From positions 1,471,001 to 1,535,000 of the forward strand of contig WPIO01000016.1 of assembly GCA_009760855.2 (NCBI GenBank): DNA of 64,000 nt, in the 5' to 3' direction. Position numbers and translations under genes: made by a program. The notes under the pieces are model-generated. The model saw only the letters and a list, made by a program, of their open reading frames with translations. It ran no database searches and was not told the origin of the DNA. Every line of letters begins with the position of its first letter. Within the stretch, counting starts at the first letter, position 1. Positions 1 through 12,100 of the stretch are shown here, in pieces. This DNA is from Cristatella mucedo (lineage: Eukaryota > Bryozoa > Phylactolaemata > Cristatellidae).

Positions 1-395
1 GCGGATGATGATAATGTATCTCCGTCTGTAACTCCACAAAGTCATAAAGACCATAGGGTGTTATGCTGGAGTTTTGAATAGCGCGCACACAGCCTAAGCG
101 GCTTTCGGTACGCATTCGGTAGCCAACAGACTTCGTCTCACGCAACAAAGAGAAAGTGGGAAGCGTACGTAGCAGAGTCAGGAGAGCAGTTGAGGTAGTG
201 AGTAGCATAGAAGTAGCAGCTCAGGACTGCTGAAAAGGATGTGCCATAGTCGGCAGTATGAGAGTAGATGTTGTTGCGTAAGAATTGTGGATGCGAGTTC
301 CACAGCCCAGGACCTGCAGAGCTAAAGCTTCTGTTGCCAAAGGTCTTTAAGTGGAGGAATGGGACAGCTAATTTATTGTCCACACAATAAATTAG
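1..395 (-). mobile_element. LINE-B 3' fragment (CR1/L2-like non-LTR retrotransposon)
   Basis: Read on the minus strand this encodes the C-terminal tail of a reverse transcriptase polyprotein, with the recurring stretches NKLAVPFL, SFSSAGP and LWNS. Closely similar copies lie near 16.6, 18.1, 21.6, 36.9, 37.4, 48.6, 54.2 and 58.0 kb, which is the main evidence that it is an interspersed repeat. The end nearest the window start, with the CATAAAGACCA stretch, is the retroposon 3' end. No RT core is present, so the copy is 5' truncated. Confidence 0.75.
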
Positions 396-439
396 CTGCT
401 CTCATCGCACCCCACCCCTCCCCCCTGCTACTATGGACA

Positions 440-1320
440 ATGAAGGATTGACTTCTGTAGTACTCAAACCCGTGACCTGGGGCACGAATGCATCTGCACG
501 AAATGTAGGTGTCCTGTTTCAATGTGACGTTTCACCAGATGACCACATCAGCTCCACAGTCAAGTCTGCCTACTTTCAGCTGCGTGACAATTGCTAAAAT
601 TCCTGCTTCCTTTGACTGGTATGCTACATCTAAATTAGTCCATGCATTGGTGACACCCTGTTTCGACTTCCGTAGCTAACTGCTGGTCTACCGGCCTGTG
701 CAATCAGGCGCTTGCAGTTGGTGAAAAACTCCGAAGCAAGGTTTGTCTGTGGTGATCGGCGCAGATGCCACATCACACCACTTCTCGCCGACCTGCACTG
801 GCCCCCCCACCTCAATCAGCGTATCAACTTCAAGGTTCCGTCACTTCCATTTAGGTCCATTCACTCTTGCTCCAGCCTGCCTATCAGTCTACTCCCCCAC
901 CAGGCTAGGCATTGCACCACCCGCTTTACTGTTTAGCTATGACTCGAACCAACTCAAATCCTTTGGAGATCGTGCCTTCAGTTGGAATGGTCCCAAAGCC
1001 TGGAATTCACTTCCGACTGGTGTCACGACATCCCCTGACTTAAACACTTTTAAAAAGAAGCTAAAACCTCATTTATTTATCACAGCATGTAGTGGGTCCT
1101 TGTGCACTTAGGTGTGCTGACACTGCATGCTGTCACTATCCACACTTACATGTCGACCCTGTGCATGTCACCTCTGACCATGTTATGCTTGTTGAAATTA
1201 GGCCTGTCACCACTAATCATTTGATCATGCTTCATTTGCAGCTATTATAAAGTGCCTAGAAAGAGATTTAAGTTCTGTGATGGCACATTATTTATCATTT
1301 TGTAAATGTATTATTATCCC
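440..1320 (+). mobile_element. LINE-A 3' fragment, degenerate
   Basis: Plus-strand remnant of the LINE family whose best copy is at 42.05-43.97 kb. It shows the same order of conserved pieces: the DDHISSTVKSAYFQL-like stretch near 540-590, LHWPP near 800, the FGDRAFSWNGPKAWNSL stretch near 960-1010, then a 3' tail with AAGTGCCTAGAAAGAG near 1251. Frames are broken by stops and indels, so it is an old copy. Confidence 0.75.
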
Positions 1321-1865
1321 TCCCCTCCAAAGCAGTGCACTACTGGGTTGCTGATTTTAATCGTGATTAAATGGCTATGTTGACAGTAACTTATCGAAAG
1401 TTTTTCAACTGTTCTTGGGGTCTCCTGTGAAGTGGCATTGTATCGTGCATCGTGAATTGACTGAATAGGTTGTTTAAATGCGAATGTTTGTGTAGCATAA
1501 GTAAGGAGTGGCGCTTAAACTATGTACATTTTGCGGTGTGTATATGAGTTCGTAGGCAGAATTAAACGTTACCCATGCATGCACATTTTTTTGACAGAAT
1601 CTTATTTCATAAGTGGCTCTTTCTTAAAACGGCTGCACGATTGCTGAAATTGTGCGGTGAATGTTGTGTTGTGTGGCGTGTGTATGCAATGCACACTGTG
1701 TACAACGTTGCATGCACGCATGCCCAATGTCGTGTTTACAATGTTGCATTTGTACCGTATTGATCGCGCACAGCATTGCTCGTTTGTGCAGTGCTGTGCT
1801 TGATACCGACGGGCAGCCTAGCTGCGCGTTGCTTAGTCGCCCAGCTCGTGCCTCTCCCAGCGACT
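1321..1865. other. No gene recognised
   Basis: Unremarkable sequence between a LINE-A tail and a CT-rich microsatellite. Short open frames exist (for example 1575-1763), but none has a recognisable domain. I looked here for the missing first half of the PNUTS LW domain and did not find it convincingly. Confidence 0.4.
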
Positions 1866-1907
1866 CGCTCTCTCTCGCTCTCTCTCGCTCTCTCTCGCTC
1901 TCTCTCG

Positions 1908-1965
<58 letters not shown>

Positions 1966-1989
1966 CTCTCTCGCTCTCTCTCTCTCTCG

Positions 1990-2020
<31 letters not shown>

Positions 2021-2074
2021 GCTCTCTCTCTCGCTCTCTCTCGCTCTCTCTCGCTCTCTCTCGCTCGCTCTCTG
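1866..2074. repeat. (CT)n / (GCTCTCTC)n microsatellite
   Basis: About 210 bp of almost pure pyrimidine on the plus strand: CT dinucleotides interrupted at quasi-regular spacing by GCTC. Long open frames run through it on both strands as Ser-Leu or Arg-Glu repeats, but these are artefacts of the repeat. It ends about 185 bp upstream of the first recognisable PNUTS exon. Confidence 0.95.
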
Positions 2075-2259
2075 CCAGTGCTCGTGGCTGCTGCTGCTTT
2101 TCATCGATCGCTTCGAGAGCTTTCCTCTGACTGAGTGTCTGAGCGTCTCCTCTGTGTTCCTATTTGTCCCGCTTCGTCGAGCAGCCTCAGACTTCTGCCG
2201 AGTAGTTCATGCATGCGCTATTACTTTTGACGATGGCACTGGACGTTGTCGCTTTGCAG

Positions 2260-2373
2260 AGATCAAGGTGGTTGCAGAAGAAACTATTAACAAGTGGATG
2301 CAGCTCGTTCGCGAGCACACAAAAGCATCCTCAAAAAGCGGCACTAGCAGCGGTGGCAAAGTGGGCAAAAAAG
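2260..2373 (+). other. PPP1R10: PNUTS exon: end of the TFIIS-N/LW domain
   Basis: The acceptor is TTTGCAG and the donor is AAAAAAG/GTAGCT. The exon encodes [19 protein letters not shown] followed by Ser/Gly/Lys-rich sequence. The final-helix pattern (hydrophobic residues with a Trp in NKWMQLV) resembles the last helix of TFIIS N-terminal/LW domains. It begins in the middle of a codon, so at least one coding exon must precede it. The G left over at its end joins AC of the next exon to make Asp. Confidence 0.72.
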
Positions 2374-5300
2374 GTAGCTGGACTGTGGACGGAGGAGGCA
2401 GCAGCTGCCGCTGCGCCGCCAGCGGACGGACGTCCTCGCGTTGCGGCGGTGGCGCAGCTGCCGACGGCCGAGCAAAATGTTGTGCAGTGATGACGTCGCC
2501 TTGCCGCTCTGGCGGCTTAATACAAATGGCCTGGCCGTTGTGCGAGGCTTTGCCGGAAGTAATGCCTGGTCACGGTGCACCAACTAGAGGCAGAGAAGTC
2601 GGCTTGGCTGCCGTGGCGCCGCCGCCGCTGCTGCACGGGTCGGACGCTGGCGGCGCTTTCCCCTTCCCCTTCGCGACGGGACGCTGGCGCATTGAATCTC
2701 GAGCCAAGGCCGCCGCTGCCTGCGTGGAGGCTGGGACGAGGTCGTCGGCGGCGCTGGGCGCCGCCTGCTGCCGCTTATTTATCGACCGCTACGGAGTTTG
2801 CAGCGCCACCGGGAGCCTGCTTGCTCGGCACGCGGCAGCACAGCGGCATCCTCTGTAAGGCCGACCAGTTCAGTCCATCTAGCCACTTCCCTATTTGTCG
2901 TGATCGTGGCAGTGCCGCAGACCACTGGCTGTGCTCTTTTAACGAAGCTGCACTTCCTGCTGCAGGCGTCTCAGCGCTCGCTCGTTAAAGACCGGATGTG
3001 CTTTGGAAGGAGACGATTGGTTCGTCGGGTGGTCAAGAGCCTTTAGCCTACGGCTTTAGTTGCATGAGGGGAACCCCTCCACCCCGGCCGCAAGGCCATG
3101 CCCGGCTGACTCGTGGCATCGCTGTGTGGCTAGCGGCCAGTGCGGCCTAGCCGACAAGGCCACACTGCTAGTAGCGAGCCGCGTCCTCCTAGGCAACCTC
3201 GATTAGCAACGACCTGGCTTTTTTCGAAAACAAGCAAGACCGTGTACAAGCTGGATAAAAAGTATGTGCAAACGTGCCTGTATTTATTCACTGCGGCCAA
3301 CGATCACCTAATCACCATAGCGACATGGCCACATTTTTCAATGCCATTGAACAGGCTACTACTGTACTGAGTGGCATGCTGCACTTCGCGTAGCAACCGG
3401 CTGACGATGAAGGCAAGCATGGTCTCAGTGCTTCTTTTGCGTACAGTACATGAGAGGCTGCTTGTAGACTGGTTTGGCTATAGGGTTCCTTTCTTTTGGA
3501 TGTAGACGGACCAATTAGTATCTCAAATGTATTTATACCCAGCGTACAGGTTCATGTAAATGTGTGTGTGCGTGCGTGTGAGCTCGAATGCAGTTAGAAG
3601 TGAAAAGAACTGCTTTGGGGGAATCAAGAGGAGACCCATCTTTATACTGGTCCAATATTTTAGCCAAATGTTTTAGTTAAGAAAGTCTTCCTTTCTGTAG
3701 TGGCCTCCAAACAAAACTCTATCAACTTGAAACACGATGGAAAGCTGTTGACACAGTTTATAAATTAATATCTTAACTTAGTTTAGAATGATTTTGCAGA
3801 CAGTACAAGCAGCCACCCTTGAAATTAGGCCAATTAATTTTCGGTTTTCTGGCTCAGGTCTCAACAGCCAGTCCTGCAGTCTCTAAGGCGAGTCCCTAGC
3901 TCATTTTGTCTTTAATACATTTGCCCCGTGATAGTTTTTCTACAGCTTTACATGGCGTTTTTGCATTGCTGGGACCTAGGAAGTAGGAGCAACATTGTAG
4001 TTGAGTAGCCCACTTAGCACCAGCTAGCGTCTGACGGTCAGGATCGGATTGTGGGAGGCAAGGCATCCCCCCCCCTGCAGGGTGCCATATTTCTTCCTAA
4101 GCAACCAGTCGATCTGTCGGTCGATCATGCAATATCAGCTGTCTATTTCGGCTTGTGACAAGCTTACTAGACTTCGTCCTTGCGAAATTCACCAAATTTT
4201 TCAATTAGTCTATCTGCATTTTATAAATGGTGAGGCCGAAGATCTCACAACAAGTAAGCCACAATATACAGTGGATTTTGACTTTAACCTACTTATGCTT
4301 CAGACCTCAGATGGTGCTGATTGTGTGAAATTACCGATCGGATTAACATCGTCTCGGTATTAACACAATAACTTGTTAAGAGGAGGGCTGCAACTATTCT
4401 GTTTTTCGTTGGTGAGTTGCTTTTATTCTTTATCGACTGGCATTTATCGAGAAATTGGCCAATTTCTCTGAAATTGCTGTCCTCGAGCGTCCTTTTCATC
4501 TTAGGGGTATGAAACATATCTGAGTTGCTTGGCCCATAAGTGAAGCTCACTATCTAGGCTATTAAACACAGCTGTGGTGCTTATGTCATAGTGTTAACCA
4601 CCTTAAGGCCTACGTTACTTGGTCGTCTATTCAGCTCCAAGATTCTGCTGAACACTCACTGCCCTCCTACACATGTCATGTCAGTTAGGGGTCGGTTCGA
4701 GTAAGAGGACATCGAAGCCAATGAAGAGCTGTCTAACGCATAGCCTCTTTAGCTTAGTGGTTGTAGCATTGTCTGGTTGACCAAAAGGATGCTAGTTTAT
4801 TCCTTGCCAAAGGCGAGCACACTTTGTCCAGGAGGACTAGGAAGGGAAACATACAAGATCAGAACTGGACTGAGGCAACACCAGTCATTCGCTTGTATGA
4901 GTGCACGCACACACTGTGTGTGTGTGTGTGTGTGTGTGCGTGCGCGTGTGCGCGCGCGTGCGTGTGCACTGCGCAAAGTAGTCTCATCATATTGCAATTA
5001 TTTTGGAGCAAGCTCAGCAAGTTTCCTCCTGGTTGTAGCAATCTCACTCTTAGTGTTACGATAAAGATCACTGATCAACAACAGCCTCATTCATGTTGCG
5101 GCAGATGAGTTTTATCGGCTTCCCCTCTCTTACAGCAGGCAATGAAGAATTGCCTTGCAGGACTCGAAGAACTCACGGGCCTTTGTCACAAGGTGCGAGC
5201 AGCTTAACCTTCAACTAAGACCCAGGGGCAAACAGCAGGCTGCCTGGCTATGTTAGACTGTTAAATAAAATGTAGCTGTCCTGAAAACGAGGCCTACTCA

Positions 5301-8300
5301 AAAAGGCTGGACTCGAATATTCTACAGTGGGAGTATTGCTTTACCTGGCCAATACTTTGGGCCTGTGTCAAGGCAGTAAGCTAATATTGGTATTCCGTAG
5401 CAGTATACGTGGTAACTAGATATTTTAGTCTCATGGCTTTGTTGCATAACTAAGTAAAGGTGATGTGTGTAGGAATGTATTCGTGTTGTGTGTGCGTGCG
5501 TGTGTGTGAGCGTGCGCGCATGTGTGCAAGCGTGTACGTGCATGTGTGTGTGCGTGCATGTGTGTGTGCGTGCATGTGTGTGTGCGTGCATGTGTGTGTG
5601 CGTGCATGTGTGTGTGCGTGCATGTGTGTGTGCGTGCATGTGTGTGTGCGTGCATGTGTGTGTGCGTGCATGTGTGTGTGCGTGCATGTGTGTGTGCGTG
5701 CATGTGTGTGTGCGTGCGTGTGTGTGTGCGTGCGTGTGTGTGTGCGTGCGTGTGCGTCCGTGCATGTGTGTGCGCGTGCGTGTGTGTGTGTGTGTGCGCA
5801 TGCGTGTTACCTTCTGAGCTGGCAAATTTGGCTGTGACTAGGAGAAGATAGGATTGAGTTTTGATATTTGTTGACATTCACTATATTTACACTTTGCTAG
5901 ACAGAATAGGCCACACCCCAAGTACAGATAGGACTGTGGATGTGTTCAAGCTTGTTGTATTTTCTCTCGGACCATTGGATTATTTCGTTGTCATGTCGTT
6001 GATGAGTTGGTTGCATCGCTCTTTTCCACCCCCATTTGTATGCCGATTGTAATCTTGGCTGCACAGTCTTGTACCATGTTGGAGTGAGCACTCCACATTA
6101 TTCCACCTCGTGGCAGTAGATCGGTCCTTAGCAGCTTCCTGTACAATGCCGTGGCCTGACACTCACTCTGACACGTGCCCATGGTTAGTGTTTGGTATTA
6201 CGATAGCACATTAGTGCTTCTAACGGAAGTAGCATGCGTGTAGTGGTTAACAAGAGTTGCCCTTGAGTTTTAGATTCAGCACACTCGTTAACAGCAAGGT
6301 CTTGGTTCGGCTGTCGGCTAGACAGGTGCTTTGTTGTTAGGGAGTAATCATTGTCTCCCCTATGTATTTTTCCGGAAGATTGGATAAAGCTGCTATAGCA
6401 CCAGGGAAATGCAGACATTTAATCTCAAATGCTGCGATGTTCTATGAAGCAATGAGTAAAGCAGGTAGAGACGGTTCTGGAAGTAGTTATAAATAGCTGT
6501 GATAAATGGCTATAGGGCCTGTTCCTACTGGCCCCCTCCCTGCTGGGGCCGTACAAGATCATTCGGCACAGCATGTTCTTCTCAGCCTTCTTATGATTAG
6601 CAGCTCTGGGCTAGGTCAAGGCTTTGCCTTGGTGCACTCTCGTGAGGGGTTCTGTTTGGGCGTCTTTTGCGCAGGAATTGCAGCAGCAACTAATGCTGCC
6701 GAGTTCTTAAATGCCAGGTAAACGAGGGGCAATTAGCACAGCATCACTCTGTGCCACTGGCCTTTGTTCCATCCCACTCCTTAAGCATTGAGGGTGCAGA
6801 AACCCAAAAAACCGGGTGAATACAAGTGGTGACTGGCCTGCACGCCTCAATTCTATGTTCTTTCTCCCTGTCAAATGCCTGAATGCACTGCCGGACCGAC
6901 GTGGGCCTAGAAAGCAAGCAGTAGGGATGAGTTTCGGCTAGAAACTTGATTGAAGCTGCAGCGGTGATTGTGAAAGTACTCAAAAAAATCCTCTACAACC
7001 TGCCTCGTTTGCAATTTTTATTCCTTTCAAGATGTACAAGAACGAGGGTGAGAATAGGCATGTGTCGGTACTGCGCCGACTTGTTTCGAACCCAGCAGTG
7101 GTTTGCCACTCTCTCTCTCTCTCTCTGACTGTTTGGGTGGTGGTGGTGGCTCTACCAAGAGTAATTGTCGCTCTCATGTTTCTGTAGGGGCCTATGGCAG
7201 CCTCAGTGCTTGTGTGCTTGATTGGCCGAGAGAGAGATCGAGCTGAGCGAAAGACTAGCAGATAATCTCTCGGCCGCCGCCGCACAGCCCGTTAAGCGAC
7301 GGCAGGCGCCTCTTCGAGCAAAGCATGCGCGAGTGCTCTCCCCCTGCATAAGCGAGTGCTCTCCCCCTGCATAAGAAAGGCGCCTTATCTCCTTTTGCAG
7401 ACAAGCTCGCAGCAGATGCCGCCGAGCCTTCGCCGAGGAGCGCTGTCACCGGCGGTGGTAGTGGCAAAGCCGGAAGTAGCTCGCCCAGTAGTGAGACGAG
7501 CGATGCAATCGGCGAGAACGTATCCAATATCAGCGCAACGTCGGCTCAAGAAACCAGAGAGAGAGCCAAGACGGTGAAGCTAGTCAATAGCAAGTTTCGC
7601 AGCACCGGGCTGGAGGAAACCGTTGCAAAGCCCGTGTCGAAGAGGAGCGTGGCGGCGGCTGGGGCGCAGAGCAGAGCGCCGCCCGCTGCCCTCGCCGTTG
7701 CTGGCATCAAGCGACCCGTGTAAGTAGCTAAAAGAGACGACGGGTGACCGAGAAAAAAAGTTGCTCGCTGTCGGTTTCTAGCTCTCGCTTGCGGTACTGG
7801 CGGGCAGCAGCAGCAGCAACCGTTACTTTGGGCGAAGTTGCCGCGCGGCTACTTTGAGTGCCAACATTCACCACGGTGTGGCAGTAGCTGTATGTGTGGC
7901 TGTGATGTTAATTGTGTGTTTTTAAATTGTGTGATTTTGTGTGATTTAAAAAAAGGCCAACCTTCTTTTGTAGGCCTCTGAGTCAGGACAACGCGGGCAG
8001 CGAAAAGAAAGCCAAGCTTCTGCCCATAGCTTCTGCCGATGCTGACGTCTTGCGCAACCGTGTGCTGCCTCAGAAGCCAAAGAGTAGGTTTCTCGAGGAT
8101 GCATCGCTTTGTTGGCCCAGTGGTTACGGTGCCCGCCTCGATCAAGGCTGAGGTCGTGGGCTCTAGCCCCGTGGCATGTGTGAAGCACCTGAATAGAGAT
8201 TAAGTTCTCTTAGGGCATTATATAAATGAATTATACAATAATAATAACACATTTGATAAAGCGCCCTCAGAGAACTCAATCTCTTTCTAGGCACTTCACA

Positions 8301-9135
8301 GTTGCTGCAAAGAAAGCACGATCGAATGGTTATTGATAGCATGCTCAATTAACAACAACAGCGTAATAATAATAATAATGCACTGGATGAAGCTCCCTCA
8401 GAGACAGAGAAATCAATCTCTTTCTTGGTGCTTTACATCTGCTGCAAAGGGAAACGCGATTGAATGGTGAGTAATATCATGTTCGATAAACAACACGAAC
8501 AGCATGAATGACATGGTTAGGGGTGACATGCACAGGGTCAGCATGCAAGTGTGGTTAGTGGCAGCATGCAACAGCGTCAGCACGCATAAGCACTCAAAGG
8601 ACGAATCACATGGACCCACTGAATGCTGTCATAAATAGGTGCATTTTAGTTTCCTTTTAAATCAGGGAATGTCGTGATGCAGGTCGGTAGTAAGTTCCCC
8701 GCTTTAGGAGCATATATCTCCAAAGGATTTGAGGTTTGTACGAGGTATTGGGAAACTTTTAGATTCCGAAAAGCGGGTGGTACGATGCTTATGTAATGTA
8801 GTGTATGTCCGTCTGTAACTCCAGAAAGACTATGTGGGTGTTAAGCTCGAGAGTTTTGTATAGCGCACTCAGCCTAAGTGGCTTTCGCTAGCCAACAGGC
8901 TTCATCTCAAGCAACAAAGAGTAAGTGGGAAGCATAGGAGAGTCAGAACAGTTGAGCTAGCTTGGTAGGAGAGTAGGTCTGATAGGTAGGCTGGAGCCAA
9001 CGACCTGAAAGTGAGTGAAAAAACCTTAAAAGTCGATGCGCTGCTTGACTTATAGCCAGTGCAGGTCGGCGAGAAGTGGTATGTGGCAACTGCGACTCTC
9101 ACGACTGAAAAGCCTAGCTGCCGAGTTTTACACCG

Positions 9136-9169
<34 letters not shown>

Positions 9170-12100
9170 GTATATATATATACATATATATTTGTATATA
9201 TATATTTATTAAAATATTATAATGTAGTACATTACGTTAGCCGGAGAAGACCTGCTCTGTCGGGGCCGAGGGGGCTACCCTCTACTACCGGTTCAAGAAC
9301 GGACCGCACGGCTTTTTTGACCCGGAAATAGTGTCGGAGACACAGCCATGTCGTCTGAGGTCCGCCAGGCATGCCGCCAACTGCCCGCAGGGCGCCGACC
9401 ACGAAGGGCCTCACGCAGAGCATGGCCAGCTGTCCGGAAAGACCAAGCTATGGCCTCATACTTATCGATCTTTTGCCGGGCCGCTGCCGCCAGGGCTATC
9501 GTCAAATGGCACCGTTATGTCGACCACGACCGTGTCGCTGCCGGCCGTTGTCGATGACCATGACCTTCCTGCTCTCAAGCCAGACCGGCGAGCAGGAAGG
9601 CGCGACCAGCCGAGAGGCAGGCGAGCGCGGTGGCCGAATATACATGTATATTTACTGTGTCGGTGAGGCTCGCTTAGCTGCCTCTAGTCTCAGTTTAGCG
9701 GTCTCTAGAGGCAGCGGCGGCTCCTTTGTTCGATAGGTCTGTTTGAAAGCACGGGCTTCATGGACGCCCTGACGGTGCCCGTGGCTCCCACGATCAAGAA
9801 GAAGCGAAAGCTGTCGCTGAACTCGCAGCCTGGCCAGGCCAAGCCGGAAGTCTCGGTGCCATCGTCGCCTCCCGTGCCCACCGGCACATCTGTTACAGTG
9901 CCGACGTCACCTCCAGCCATGGCTGCTCCGCCTAGCGTGAGTTTGCGGCTTCTCGTTCGGGACGGGGGACCGGTTCCTTTCGCTGCAGTCTCCTCATTCC
10001 GCATTCTTCCGTTCGAGTCTATCGACCTTGCTGCCGTGTTGTGTCCACTGCGGCTCGATTCGTTTCGTCTCTTTTTCTTTTAGTTCTACCGGGACACGCT
10101 CGAATCGCCGACGACCGGCGGTTCAGCCGCACAGGCCGACGATGCGTCGTCCGCCTCCGACGAGCAGAGGAGCGCAGCGGCTGCGGGCCGGCTGTCGCCC
10201 ACCGCTGGCGACGAGCCGTCGGCGAGCGAGACGTCATCGGTCGCCGGCGGCGAGACGTCGCAAAGTCAGGCGAACGGAACGGGCAACGGCAGGAAGAGGA
10301 AGCAGGTCACGTGGGCCGCCGATAACCTGCTGAAAGAGATCTTCTACTTCGATCTTGACGAGACCGAGCGAGGTTCGTAATCGTCGGATGCTGATGGCGC
10401 GGCTAGCTTGCAGCGCCTCGAACGCCCATCTGCCCGCACGCGGGGTGGGGGTGAGAGGGGGCTCGAAGGGTTTCGGGCCTCCACGGCACACAGCCTGACG
10501 AACTTGGGCGCCCGCTCGGACCGCTCACTCGAACCAGCCGTGCTGCCCGCTTGTTGCAGTCAACGTAAATCGGCTGAAAGCCGAGGGGCAGTCCACCTTC
10601 GACGAAATGAAGAAAATGGAGATTCGCCGCGATCGCGAAGTGTTCATGCAAGGTCACGCCATCGGCCACATCAGCACCGGTCGCGAATCTGTCATTATAA
10701 AAATGGAGGTATGTGAGTGCGCTCGGCAGCTTATTTATTAGTGGTCTCCTTCCGCCTCCGCCGCTCTGAATGTGTGGCGAGCTTCGCCGGCAGCGCCCGG
10801 CTGCGATTGCTGGCGATTGCTGACGATTGCGCAAAGCGATCGCTGTGGTGATGGTTGCAGTGGTTCAGCCCGCCTCCGATCGACGAGCTGCCGCCGTCGC
10901 GCATCGAACCTGGCGAGCGAAGCATCGAGAAGCTCGTCCAGGAGCGCCGAGAGAGCAAGAGCCTCCAGGCCTTGTATTTTCAGAAAGAGAAGTATGTAGG
11001 CTCTCAATTATTGGGCTGTGGCCTTGTACTGTCTGACTTGTCGATGGTCGCCTGTCGTTGCGACCACTGCACGCTTGCTTGCTCACTTGCCTGCTCAAAA
11101 GGAGCATGCTTGCCGTCGTTAATCGCCTTGTTTTGTCGTCGTTGACGCCTCCCCGTTAATATCCCGTCTGGTTCGAGTAATTGGAATGAGTGGTACATCA
11201 TGTATTTTTGCCACGTCAAAATCACCGTCGGTCTTGATCTCGTGCGAAGGCGCCGGTCATTAGTAAATAGTAGTTCAAGGCAGCCTCGATCTGGATATCT
11301 CGCATTGTGTCCTCTGCTGATTCGTAGCCGTTGGAAGCAAGAAAAACGAAAGTGCACGAGCGTGTGTGCACGAGCGTGCGAGTCCCCTGCTGCCATTGGA
11401 TTTTGTGGAGCAGCACGTTTTGCAGCATCCGACTAAAACTTGAGTGCCTTACAGAGATGAGTGGTGATCCTTGCGCTGCCTACCATTTTTGTGTGGAAAT
11501 AATTGAATCTAATATTACCGGCCTAGAGACGTAACCAATCTGCATCCTGAAAAACGACGAATAAGAAATAGCTGCCCGAAGCTGAGTGGTGTAATCACAC
11601 CGCGGCGATTTGTCAGCTGGCATGCTACCAAAGATGAACAACGGCCTTATGATGTGCAGCTGCAGCTCCTTGTATTAAATCTTTTATTAGATTAAATTAT
11701 GCAGCAGCTAGCCGAAGGTGAACCCCAGGTCCTGTGCTCAATCTCGGCGATAAAGGATGAGATGTGAGTTGTGCTAAACCTCCAGATTTACTGTAAATCT
11801 TGGGTCTTGGACAATCGTGTCTTTTGAGGCAACAAGTGACCAGATTGTCCAGAGGCCCGTGTGGTGTGTGTGGCACTCCTATAACTGGATGCTGTTGATT
11901 CACTGAGAGACATTGCCAAGTGGGAGTTTTTTGCACTTTAATGCACCTTGTGCAAGACTAGACTGCTAGATGCTTTGTCATCCTATTGAGAGCATATGCA
12001 ATCTAATATTGGCACACGTACAGGTAGAGGTTCATGCCTGTTACGGTGTGCATTTACGTATGTCCTCGGCCCACCGTGACGTTGTACCATTTGGCTTTTT

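Noticed and set aside
1776-2858. 360-codon plus-strand frame as one protein
   Set aside because: It is built from CT-repeat Ser/Leu codons joined to a PNUTS exon and read through intron sequence; only 2260-2373 is supported as coding.
5322-5877. Cys-Val and Thr-His rich frames, and a CRISPR-like reading of the regular 16-bp array
   Set aside because: It is a simple GT-rich minisatellite. Open frames follow from the repeat, there are no variable spacers, and the context is an animal intron.
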